Source of the DNA: Porticoccaceae bacterium
GTDB taxonomy: Bacteria; Pseudomonadota; Gammaproteobacteria; Pseudomonadales; Porticoccaceae
Assembly: GCA_002689135.1 (NCBI GenBank)
Contig: NZEU01000009.1
Coordinates: 1 to 33,188 of the forward strand
Direction: 5' to 3'
DNA: 33,188 nt
Notes under the pieces: generated by a model
What the model was told of the DNA's origin: nothing
The model's database searches: none
Seen by the model: only the letters and a program-made list of their open reading frames with translations
Position numbers and translations under genes: made by a program
Part shown: in pieces, positions 8,068 through 14,008 of the stretch
Position numbering within the stretch: the first letter of the stretch is position 1
How the letters are laid out: each line of letters begins with the position of its first letter

Positions 8068-8221
8068 ATTGGACCCTTTTGATCCCACGAGTGATTTGTG
8101 TTTCAAAAAAATTTTTTCGGCAAAAAGTTGCCACGTGTCTAAACTTTGGAGAAATAGTGACGTTCTCTTTTATGTAGTAACTCAAAAACATCTTCTTGGA
8201 GAACACTTGAATGGATGTTAA
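8042..8221 (+). CDS. Possible 59-aa ORF overlapping the flagellin start
   Basis: This ORF (MVLALELDRLDPFDP...HLNGC) starts at ATG 8042 with GAGG about nine bases upstream and stops at TAA 8219-8221, overlapping the flagellin ATG (8211) by 11 bases. It falls just under the 60-residue cutoff of the track. No family is recognised and no membrane segment or signal peptide is seen. It may be a coupled upstream gene, or chance coding in the flagellin leader. The leader also contains the perfect inverted repeat GGCAA-N4-TTGCC near 8119-8132. Confidence 0.3.
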   Translation: MVLALELDRLDPFDPTSDLCFKKIFSAKSCHVSKLWRNSDVLFYVVTQKHLLGEHLNGC

Positions 8222-9038
8222 CACAAATAGCTCCGCTCACCGCGCGGCTAGTTATGTAGCAAAAAATGAGCGTGTAACGACAGAAGTTATGCATAGGCTG
8301 TCAACTGGAGTAAAGATCAACTCGGCTATCGATGACCCGGCTGGGTGGACGATCTCTTCGAAAATGACGTCTGCACTGATGAGTATGAAACAAGCCCTGA
8401 GAAATGCTTATGATGGCATATCAATGCTAGAAACAGCGTCTGGTGCAACAGCTGAGATGGGTAACATGGTCCAGCGCGTCCGGGAGCTGACATTACAAGG
8501 AATCAGTGACAGCTCAACCCCGGCCCAAAGAGCAATGATGCAAAACGAGGCAGATGAGTTGATTGCGGAAATCGAGAATATCGCCAGAGATACCCAGTTT
8601 AATAATCGAAACTTGCTGGATGGAAGTAGTGAAAACGTTAAAATTCAGACTGGTTCTGTAGCGGGTCAGACTTTTGACGTATCCATTTACTCCCTGACCA
8701 CCGAAGATCTCAAACTTAAGGGACTAGACATCATCACTAACCCGTCAGAGGCTTTGGCCAAGGTTGATGCAGCGGTATCCCAAGTCGTTGGCGCACAATC
8801 ACAATTTGGGGTAAATGTTGCTTTGCTAAATCAGGCTGTTGAGAGTCTACTTAATAGTTCGTTAAGTTTTGAGGCAGCGCGCGGACGCATCATCGACGCG
8901 AATTTTGCACATGACACGACAACATTGGCGAGTAAGACTATCATGGGTGAAGCCGCTATGGCGATGGTTTCTCAGGCTAATCAACAGCCGAAAGCCGTCC
9001 ACCATCTCTTGAAAGTTGAGTCTAATAAGAGCTTTTAA
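8211..9038 (+). CDS. Flagellin, short and divergent
   Basis: At 275 residues this is a minimal flagellin with only the D0/D1 parts. The N-terminal domain has HRLSTGVKINSAIDDPAGWTIS, matching the canonical RLSSGLRINSAxDDAAGLAIS with several substitutions; RVRELTLQG and DTQFNNRNLLDG follow. The C-terminal domain has EAARGRIIDANFAHDTTTLASKTIMGEAAMAMVSQANQQPKAVHHLL, the usual terminal helix, but with about nine extra residues (KVESNKSF) beyond the normal LLR end. The middle variable domain is almost absent. GGAG precedes the ATG at a normal distance. Flagellins polymerise outside the cell into the filament after type III export. No other flagellar gene (fliD, fliS, flaG) lies nearby, so this is an isolated copy and may be a minor or alternative flagellin. 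Confidence 0.88.
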   Translation: MDVNTNSSAHRAASYVAKNERVTTEVMHRLSTGVKINSAIDDPAGWTISSKMTSALMSMKQALRNAYDGISMLETASGATAEMGNMVQRVRELTLQGISDSSTPAQRAMMQNEADELIAEIENIARDTQFNNRNLLDGSSENVKIQTGSVAGQTFDVSIYSLTTEDLKLKGLDIITNPSEALAKVDAAVSQVVGAQSQFGVNVALLNQAVESLLNSSLSFEAARGRIIDANFAHDTTTLASKTIMGEAAMAMVSQANQQPKAVHHLLKVESNKSF

Positions 9039-9090
9039 AAAATGCTTAGCCCCCGCGATTTCGGGCGAAACATTTTAAAGGTCACGGAGT

Positions 9091-9420
9091 TTATGTTTTA
9101 TATAGCGGAAGAAACTCAAACGGAACGGATTCGTAAGGATGGGCATTAATGATAGCTTGCGCAACCCTTTTGACGGTAGCAATCGGACACAACATTTCGA
9201 TGCGATATTCAATTACGTGATTTAAGTTATTTTTGCTACCACAAAACGGGTTAGTTTCGGGAGATGGTAGGAACTGGCCACGACCTTTGGTTTCCCAACA
9301 ACATTGCTCATATTCGTCTTGTTGACCTGCTCCAGCCGCAAATGCTGATGATTTTACTGATTCCTTGTGCGATTCAGGGACAAAAACGACTAGCTTTAAT
9401 GTATCGGGATCTAAATTCAA
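9091..9420 (-). CDS. YqfO/NIF3-like small protein (CutA-like fold)
   Basis: At 109 residues it matches the stand-alone version of the domain inserted in YqfO/NIF3 proteins: KLVVFVPESHKESVKSSAFAAGAG, then YEQCCWETKGRGQFLPSPETNPFCG, then EYRIEMLCP and AIINAHPYESVPFEFLPL. The start is a TTG at 9420 with a good Shine-Dalgarno (GAGGGTG, about eight bases upstream), giving MNLDPDTLKLVV; an ATG is not available at the right place. The protein is cytosolic; relatives are small and trimeric or bind metal, and the biological role is not settled. It converges with the flagellin gene (52-base gap). Confidence 0.85.
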   Translation of the reverse strand: MNLDPDTLKLVVFVPESHKESVKSSAFAAGAGQQDEYEQCCWETKGRGQFLPSPETNPFCGSKNNLNHVIEYRIEMLCPIATVKRVAQAIINAHPYESVPFEFLPLYKT

Positions 9421-9492
9421 AGAAACACCCTCTAAAATGATTATTTAGATCAAGTTTGCTTTATAAGTACGTCATGTCAAGGATTTATTTAA

Positions 9493-9528
9493 GGGACTAG
9501 CTGTCCCGGGGGAACAGGATCGGTATCC
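9493..9528. repeat. Cluster of overlapping inverted repeats upstream of the lipoprotein gene
   Basis: Three palindromic elements are packed into 36 bases: GGGAC-TAGCT-GTCCC (9493-9507), the overlapping CTGT-N9-ACAG (9501-9517) and GGAT-CGGT-ATCC (9517-9528). They lie in the divergent gap between the YqfO-like gene and the lipoprotein gene. The middle element resembles a LexA box (CTGT-N8-ACAG) but is one base too wide. They could be an operator or a folded leader; no poly-T follows, so a terminator is unlikely. Confidence 0.35.
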
Positions 9529-9644
9529 CAAGACACTGTTTGTCAACACGAAAGAAAAAAAATTTTCCTCACACTAATGGACTGTTTGCATATTTACTAT
9601 GATTTTGACACCATGAATTACTCAAACATATGGAGGCTTGCGTC

Positions 9645-10889
9645 ATGGGTTTTTCAAATCGCATAGATTTCAGACAAAGGTTGCGTTTTATTGTCGCTAG
9701 TTTTTTTGTTCTGACCACCGTGTCTTGTAGCGGTCCTATAGAATTATTGAAAACGCCCAAGGTTTCAGAAGATCAGATGCACCCCAAAGATCGTTTGCAT
9801 GCATATGATAGAAAAATTGAGAGGGTTTTAGCCGTCGGTAAATGTATTGCAAACGGATCTCGATCGATTAAGCGATCGCTAGAGTACTCAACTCTCGACC
9901 TCTCGATTCTGATTTTAGAATTTGAGGAGTTACGCAGGAAGCAAAAAATACTTGGTCTGGATCGTCAGAGAATTCGCGATGTGATATATAATACTACTCC
10001 GAACCCACAGAAACTTATGCAACCGTATTCTCACTTGCAACCATATGCTCAGCTTTGGTACGAGAGTATTACGTCAAAGGACTGGCTTGCAATTGATGAG
10101 CGGTATGATCAACATATTTCGTTTCTTTATCGGATGGCAGAGATGGTGATGGATTATCATGACGAAATATCATGGCAGGATCCCGATTTGGATCGGAGCT
10201 CACTCCTCAAGCCTATGTTTTGTAGCACCGCACTTGAAACATTGCTATACGGTAATAAACTCGATCATCCTGCATTTTTTGATCAGATTTTGCTACATAA
10301 TGAGTTGGATAATGGTTCTAAAACGACACGCTGGAAAAAATATGTTCCAGATTTTTTCGCCGGCTCTAGTTTGAAAATTGGCGTTACAGGGGAATCTCAT
10401 GTCAAGTGGATTAACCAGTTAGGAGCTTACAGAGATTCGTGTGACTGCAATAGACAAGCCCAAAAAAAATACAAAATATCCGGGGCTCGTTTCTTTAGTC
10501 AAAGTCAAGTTTTTGGGGACCTTCTTTGCAGATCATTGTCAGATCAAGAAGTAACCCTCCTAGAAACATATAAACGAGAACAGATAAGTGCAGTAAACGA
10601 AAAAAAATCTCAGCCTATCAGCGAACAACGTGACTTACTGGATTTCTTTAAGACGGTGTCACCTAACCTTACTCAGGAAGAGCGAGCTTTATATTACCAA
10701 CAGAATTTTCAGAGGCACTACGTGTCGTTGTTTAATGTGGCGCGTGCTCAGTTTGCAGACTCCCTAAAAAATAGGGAGCAAAGCTCCCTCCAGCACTCCA
10801 GGGACGCGTTGGTATGTTTGTATGATGCACGTGCAAAGATGCGTAAGAACCAATATTTAGCAGCTGATTTTGTTAGCTCTAACAAATAA
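9645..10889 (+). CDS. Unknown lipoprotein, 414 aa
   Basis: Not recognised. The N-terminus is a lipoprotein signal: basic region (RIDFRQRLR), hydrophobic core (FIVASFFVLT), lipobox TVSC with the cysteine at residue 28, then S-G-P, so it should be lipid-anchored on the periplasmic side, probably at the outer membrane. The track start is ATG 9630, but GGAGG lies inside that start and is spaced eight bases from the ATG at 9645, which is preferred. The mature part is mostly helical and rich in charged and aromatic residues, with a cysteine-rich middle (SCDCNRQAQ, LLCRSL) and a long amphipathic helix near the end (QERALYYQQNFQRHYVSLF). A function cannot be given. Confidence 0.7.
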   Translation: MGFSNRIDFRQRLRFIVASFFVLTTVSCSGPIELLKTPKVSEDQMHPKDRLHAYDRKIERVLAVGKCIANGSRSIKRSLEYSTLDLSILILEFEELRRKQKILGLDRQRIRDVIYNTTPNPQKLMQPYSHLQPYAQLWYESITSKDWLAIDERYDQHISFLYRMAEMVMDYHDEISWQDPDLDRSSLLKPMFCSTALETLLYGNKLDHPAFFDQILLHNELDNGSKTTRWKKYVPDFFAGSSLKIGVTGESHVKWINQLGAYRDSCDCNRQAQKKYKISGARFFSQSQVFGDLLCRSLSDQEVTLLETYKREQISAVNEKKSQPISEQRDLLDFFKTVSPNLTQEERALYYQQNFQRHYVSLFNVARAQFADSLKNREQSSLQHSRDALVCLYDARAKMRKNQYLAADFVSSNK

Positions 10890-10987
10890 AATAGATTTGC
10901 TGAATTTTCCTAGTCGTACTACTATATTTTGCTGTTCTCGCGAATACTTTGCAGAGTGCTCTCAGCATTGGAAAATGACGATGCCTG

Positions 10988-11269
10988 GTGTTCGTCGTGG
11001 ATCGTAAGAAGTTGTTATTAATTGATGTTCGCTCTCCCCAGGAATGGTCGGAGGGGTACTTAGAGTCTGCTATCAGAGTCGAGTGGCACGATATTTCTGT
11101 AGCGATATTGTCGCTTGCAAAGACATTAGACCAGCCCATAGTGCTGTATTGTCGGAGTGGGCATCGTTCGGGCAAGGCAAAAATGATATTAGAGAGTATG
11201 GGATTTACGCGAGTTGTGAACGGTGGTTCTTTGGCCGAAACCGAAGAGTTTCTCAACTCAGAGTACTGA
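10988..11269 (+). CDS. PspE/GlpE-like rhodanese domain protein, probably lost its signal peptide
   Basis: A single rhodanese domain: LLIDVRSPQEWSEGYLESAIRVEW, active-site loop LYCRSGHRSGKAK with the sulfur-carrying cysteine, and MGFTRVVNGGSLAE. Rhodaneses move sulfane sulfur; length and pattern are closest to PspE, which is normally exported. The GTG start at 10988 has no clear Shine-Dalgarno. In the same frame upstream (10904-10975) there is a signal-peptide-like stretch, IFLVVLLYFAVLANTLQSALSIGK, cut off by TGA at 10976-10978 and lacking its own start codon. The gene may thus be a cytoplasmic remnant or a pseudogene of an exported rhodanese, or the sequence may hold an error. The catalytic domain itself is intact. 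Confidence 0.7.
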   Translation: MFVVDRKKLLLIDVRSPQEWSEGYLESAIRVEWHDISVAILSLAKTLDQPIVLYCRSGHRSGKAKMILESMGFTRVVNGGSLAETEEFLNSEY

Positions 11270-11312
11270 ACATAGCGTTTGCTATCAGCTTAAATTTGCG
11301 AGGTGATGGATT

Positions 11313-11462
11313 ATGTTAGATAGTTTTCTGTTGTTACTCCTTATTGCAATTGTTTTAATGATTGCAAGTTTGTTGGTTCTGGTACACAAGGTAAAGGATG
11401 TAGAGCAACGTATAAATAGCGGTGAAATCCAACATTGGACCGATCGAAGAGAAGAGCAATGA
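11313..11462 (+). CDS. Small single-span membrane protein, 49 aa
   Basis: This ORF is too short for the track. It has a strong ribosome binding site (GAGGTGATGGA) just before ATG 11313. The sequence MLDSFLLLLLIAIVLMIASLLVLVHKV is one transmembrane helix, followed by a short charged tail (KDVEQRINSGEIQHWTDRREEQ). It begins about 43 bases after the rhodanese stop and may be in the same transcript. It resembles small inner-membrane helper proteins in general design, but no family is recognised. Confidence 0.6.
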   Translation: MLDSFLLLLLIAIVLMIASLLVLVHKVKDVEQRINSGEIQHWTDRREEQ

Positions 11463-11640
11463 CATTACATATTTTGTTTCTAAGCGATTAAAGCTTATTG
11501 AAAAGGATAGAGAACGTTGGCCAATGCATTATGGGTTTCAGGCGAAATTAAATACTGGTAATTTTGACTTCAACGTGTGTGCTAACTATTTTGATCCACT
11601 AAACTTGCTTGGCGTCCACGATACCAATGTAAAAAGGTAG
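11422..11640 (+). CDS. Doubtful hypothetical protein, 72 aa
   Basis: The ORF (MKSNIGPIEEKSNDITYFVSKRLKLIEKDRERW...) is hydrophilic and looks protein-like, but its GTG start at 11422 lies 41 bases inside the preceding small membrane gene and has no Shine-Dalgarno. There is no ATG until the middle of the frame. It could be a real gene coupled to the preceding one, or a remnant. No family is recognised. Confidence 0.3.
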   Translation: MKSNIGPIEEKSNDITYFVSKRLKLIEKDRERWPMHYGFQAKLNTGNFDFNVCANYFDPLNLLGVHDTNVKR

Positions 11641-11704
11641 ATTTGATTTCTGAGGGTTAATTTTTCAGTATTTTCGTGTTTCGACAGGAGCTAGTGTAAG
11701 AGCA

Positions 11705-12106
11705 ATGTTTAAAAAAAGATATTTTGTTGTCGTTTCGGCTCTCTTCGTAGTGGCCTTCATAACCACCATAGCAACAATGGAGGCACCCAATCACGGATCT
11801 GTGGTTCATCTTTCGTGTGATCGTATAGATAGGGAGGCCGATGGGACATTAAAAACTGTAATTACCGTAAATTCAAAGAACAATACTATGACTTGGAATG
11901 GCGGAACATTCGATAACCTTATTATAAATGAACATCAGTATCAGATTAGAGCGGTGCCCCGCGATCAGTGTAAAAGTAAACTAAGTTGCCCAGATGCTAC
12001 TATGATTGTCAATAGGATTACTCTAGTGGCCAGCAAAGACAGGTATCAGGGATTGCAGCAGGATCGAAATCGGCGATACCAGTGTGCGAAGTCTGAGAGA
12101 GTTTGA
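11705..12106 (+). CDS. Small exported or membrane-anchored hypothetical protein, 133 aa
   Basis: The N-terminus MFKKRYFVVVSALFVVAFITTIATMEA is a signal peptide or signal anchor, placing the rest in the periplasm. The mature part is beta-rich with four cysteines (LSCDR, DQCKSKLSCPD, YQCAKS) that could form two disulfides outside the cytoplasm. An AGGAG lies about 14 bases before the ATG, farther than ideal. It converges with the next small exported protein. Not recognised. Confidence 0.6.
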   Translation: MFKKRYFVVVSALFVVAFITTIATMEAPNHGSVVHLSCDRIDREADGTLKTVITVNSKNNTMTWNGGTFDNLIINEHQYQIRAVPRDQCKSKLSCPDATMIVNRITLVASKDRYQGLQQDRNRRYQCAKSERV

Positions 12107-12130
12107 TTTCAAGGCCCTTGCACTTGACTA

Positions 12131-12481
12131 CTACTGTCGTCGCTTCATTACGGAATGCGAACAGATGTCGTATAGCTTTCCGGCCTTATCGCCACTGAAT
12201 AAAATCTTCGAGAAAACATAACGACCCCCGATTTCTTTGACAGATAAACAGCACTGTCCAGCCCCAGCATAAATTTTTATGTTTGCGTCACTGAAGGGAT
12301 CACAGATACCTTTTCCTTGCTCCCAAACACCAGATACTCTTTGGGAGTTAGCCATGCCCGTGTAGATATTTGTCCTGCCAAATTCATGCATCCTTGAGGG
12401 AGTTATAGATTTATACTCACCGCTGAACTCCGCATGAACCATCCCAGTGATGAAAAACAGTATGATTGTTTTTTTTAACAT
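12131..12481 (-). CDS. Small secreted hypothetical protein, 116 aa
   Basis: A clear Sec signal peptide (MLKKTIILFFITGMVHA, then EFSG) is followed by a ~100-residue periplasmic domain with four cysteines (GICDPF, GQCCLSV, YDICSH). AGGA lies about ten bases upstream of the ATG on the minus strand. The motif GVWEQGKGICDPFSDANIKIYAGAGQCCLSVK suggests a small disulfide-bonded fold. No known family is recognised. It ends 24 bases from the convergent gene at 11705-12106. Confidence 0.6.
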   Translation of the reverse strand: MLKKTIILFFITGMVHAEFSGEYKSITPSRMHEFGRTNIYTGMANSQRVSGVWEQGKGICDPFSDANIKIYAGAGQCCLSVKEIGGRYVFSKILFSGDKAGKLYDICSHSVMKRRQ

Positions 12482-12536
12482 AATCTAAGTATCCTTTCCA
12501 AATTCTTTGTCATTTATGTTGGATAGTAAGATAAAA

Positions 12537-12768
12537 ATGTCTGAATTCTTTAGAAAAATTATACAATCTCTCCAAAAAAAAAAAAGAGAGTATGCGCTCT
12601 TATTTGAGGACCAACAAGAGTATTTTGTCGAGCTTCCACTAATACCCATGAGATTATTTGAGGATTTTTTATGATGGAGATCGAGTTCTTGTCACATTAG
12701 ATTTTCATAAAAAGCCGCCGAAGAGGTTGTGTCTAGTGACAAAAATGTTTATAACATTAGATGGATAG
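12537..12768 (+). pseudogene. Small ORF split by a one-base frameshift, with a 12-A tract
   Basis: The first frame runs from ATG 12537: MSEFFRKIIQSLQKKKREYALLFED...PMRLFEDFL, stopping at TGA 12672. Removing one base from the T6 run at 12665-12670 joins it to an open frame reading YDGDRVLVTLDFHKKPPKRLCLVTKMFITLDG, which ends at TAG 12766-12768. The joined product would be about 76 residues and reads smoothly across the junction. The coding part also contains twelve consecutive A (12574-12585). It may be a pseudogene, a phase-variable gene or a sequencing error. The joined frame overlaps the ATG of the next gene by eight bases, as in a coupled operon. The ribosome binding site is weak. Confidence 0.4.
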
Positions 12769-13660
12769 CGGACATTGCATGATTAAAATGAATATTAACT
12801 ATAAGTTGTTAGATAATGTAAATCAGTTGCCTCTTGACAGGTTCGAGGTGAAGCCTGATGCAAGTATTTTTGAGAGCTGGGACTTTCTTCAATTAGGACA
12901 TGGAGAAAACAGTAAATACTTTAGTCGGGGTAGGCCAGGAAATCCTCATGCTCGGGGGAAGCAATTAAAAATAGAAATAGATCTGACAGACTGGCAAAAT
13001 CAAGACCGGTCTAAGACTTATCTTGCTATCGCTCATAAGTTAGATCTTACACGCCAATCTGAGTACGTGGGCAAAATAACGAAATGCGATGTTCTTTTTC
13101 CGCATGAGCAGTATAGTTTTGTTTCAGATAACACTGGTGATGCTTCATGGGCTGGTGAAATTACCCCTGGTCTAACCGATGATGCAACTGTGAGTGTGGA
13201 GATATGTCACGTGCAAGATCAAGAGTTGAATGCTACTGCAAGTGTAAAATGTGGCTGGCAGGGTAGATTTTATGTGGTCTCCCGAATCCTGGTTGATAGA
13301 AGTCTTATGGAGACGATATCTGGAGATATAAACTCTGGTAATTTTCATCGGTTAACAGTGAGTGTGCTTATCAGCCCATGGAGACTTCTTGAGGGCACTT
13401 TTAAAAATTTGGTTCCGACAGATGATGCACTTGACTATGGAGATGGATACGATTTTCCTAAGATATCGGAAACATGCTGTAGTGATATGTTTCGCTTTAC
13501 TTTGGAACCTTCGGTGGAAGAAAAAGAGAGTGAGGATCAAATGTCTCACCAATCCAATCGAATAAAAGAATTAGTTGAGATTAGTCGACATTTGAGAACA
13601 TTTGTTATCGTGAACTCCGTGCTCCTCCTTGCACTAGTCTTTGCTACGCTGAGTCAATAG
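12761..13660 (+). CDS. Tail-anchored hypothetical protein, 299 aa
   Basis: Not recognised. The first ~245 residues are soluble and beta-rich with no signal peptide; then comes a charged, helical stretch (EEKESEDQMSHQSNRIKELVEISRHLR) and a single transmembrane helix at the very C-terminus (about 280-297, FVIVNSVLLLALVFATL), leaving two residues beyond. This is a tail-anchored design with the bulk in the cytoplasm. The ATG at 12761 overlaps the end of the frameshifted ORF; ATGs at 12779 and 12788 are alternatives, since none has a strong Shine-Dalgarno. Confidence 0.6.
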   Translation: MDSGHCMIKMNINYKLLDNVNQLPLDRFEVKPDASIFESWDFLQLGHGENSKYFSRGRPGNPHARGKQLKIEIDLTDWQNQDRSKTYLAIAHKLDLTRQSEYVGKITKCDVLFPHEQYSFVSDNTGDASWAGEITPGLTDDATVSVEICHVQDQELNATASVKCGWQGRFYVVSRILVDRSLMETISGDINSGNFHRLTVSVLISPWRLLEGTFKNLVPTDDALDYGDGYDFPKISETCCSDMFRFTLEPSVEEKESEDQMSHQSNRIKELVEISRHLRTFVIVNSVLLLALVFATLSQ

Positions 13661-13923
13661 GTGGCGGGCCAACAACCTTTGATGTACCTAAGTACCCGAT
13701 TTCCTGAGGTCCTTTCGGGAAAGCGAATTGCCGCATAGAGAAAATACAGGATTTTATTCATGGACCGATCTCTTTCACAGCTTACCTTGTGGGATTGAGA
13801 TAGATCCAATTATCAAATTCATGCGAACTAATTGAGCGAAAAGTTTTCGCACAACAGAGAATGTTCCAGCTTAAATTTGGTAAAGAATTATGCTTAACGC
13901 CATATGTTAGTGGGGAAGGTGAT
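13661..13923. other. Intergenic stretch without a recognised gene
   Basis: About 260 bases between the tail-anchored protein and the small leader ORF. No ORF with a start signal, no convincing promoter and no poly-T hairpin was seen; a small CTTTC-GG-GAAAG stem occurs near 13709 but is too short to call a terminator. Confidence 0.4.
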
Positions 13924-14004
13924 ATGCAAAAAGTTACGCGACAATATGTGGATACGACGTTTTTGAAACAAAATAAAGCACTTTTGAAACAAAAAAGCGA
14001 CTGA
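13924..14004 (+). CDS. Possible 26-aa leader peptide ahead of the esterase, with a repeated LKQ motif
   Basis: ATG 13924 follows GGGGAAGGTGAT, a very strong Shine-Dalgarno. The peptide reads MQKVTRQYVDTTFLKQNKALLKQKSD and stops at TGA 14002-14004, five bases before the esterase TTG start, which lacks its own ribosome binding site. Two near-copies of TTTTGAAACAAAA(T)AAAGC, 21 bases apart, encode FLKQNKA and LLKQKS. Translational coupling to the esterase is plausible. Confidence 0.4.
   Translation: MQKVTRQYVDTTFLKQNKALLKQKSD
13961..13998 (+). repeat. Tandem direct repeat, period 21
   Basis: TTTTGAAACAAAATAAAGC (13961-13979) is followed by TTTTGAAACAAAAAAGC (13982-13998). The period of 21 bases keeps reading frame and repeats within the small ORF. 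Confidence 0.6.
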
Positions 14005-14008
14005 TGTC

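Noticed and set aside
8117-8132. Sigma54 promoter for flagellin (GGCAAAAAGTTGC)
   Set aside because: The GG-to-GC spacing is nine rather than the required ten bases; the element is better described as the palindrome GGCAA-N4-TTGCC.
9049-9067. Terminator hairpin (CCCG...CGGG) between flagellin and the YqfO-like gene
   Set aside because: Only four strong pairs and no poly-T tail on either strand; too weak to call.
9501-9517. LexA box CTGT-N9-ACAG
   Set aside because: The gammaproteobacterial LexA site requires an eight-base spacer, and the neighbouring gene has no SOS character.
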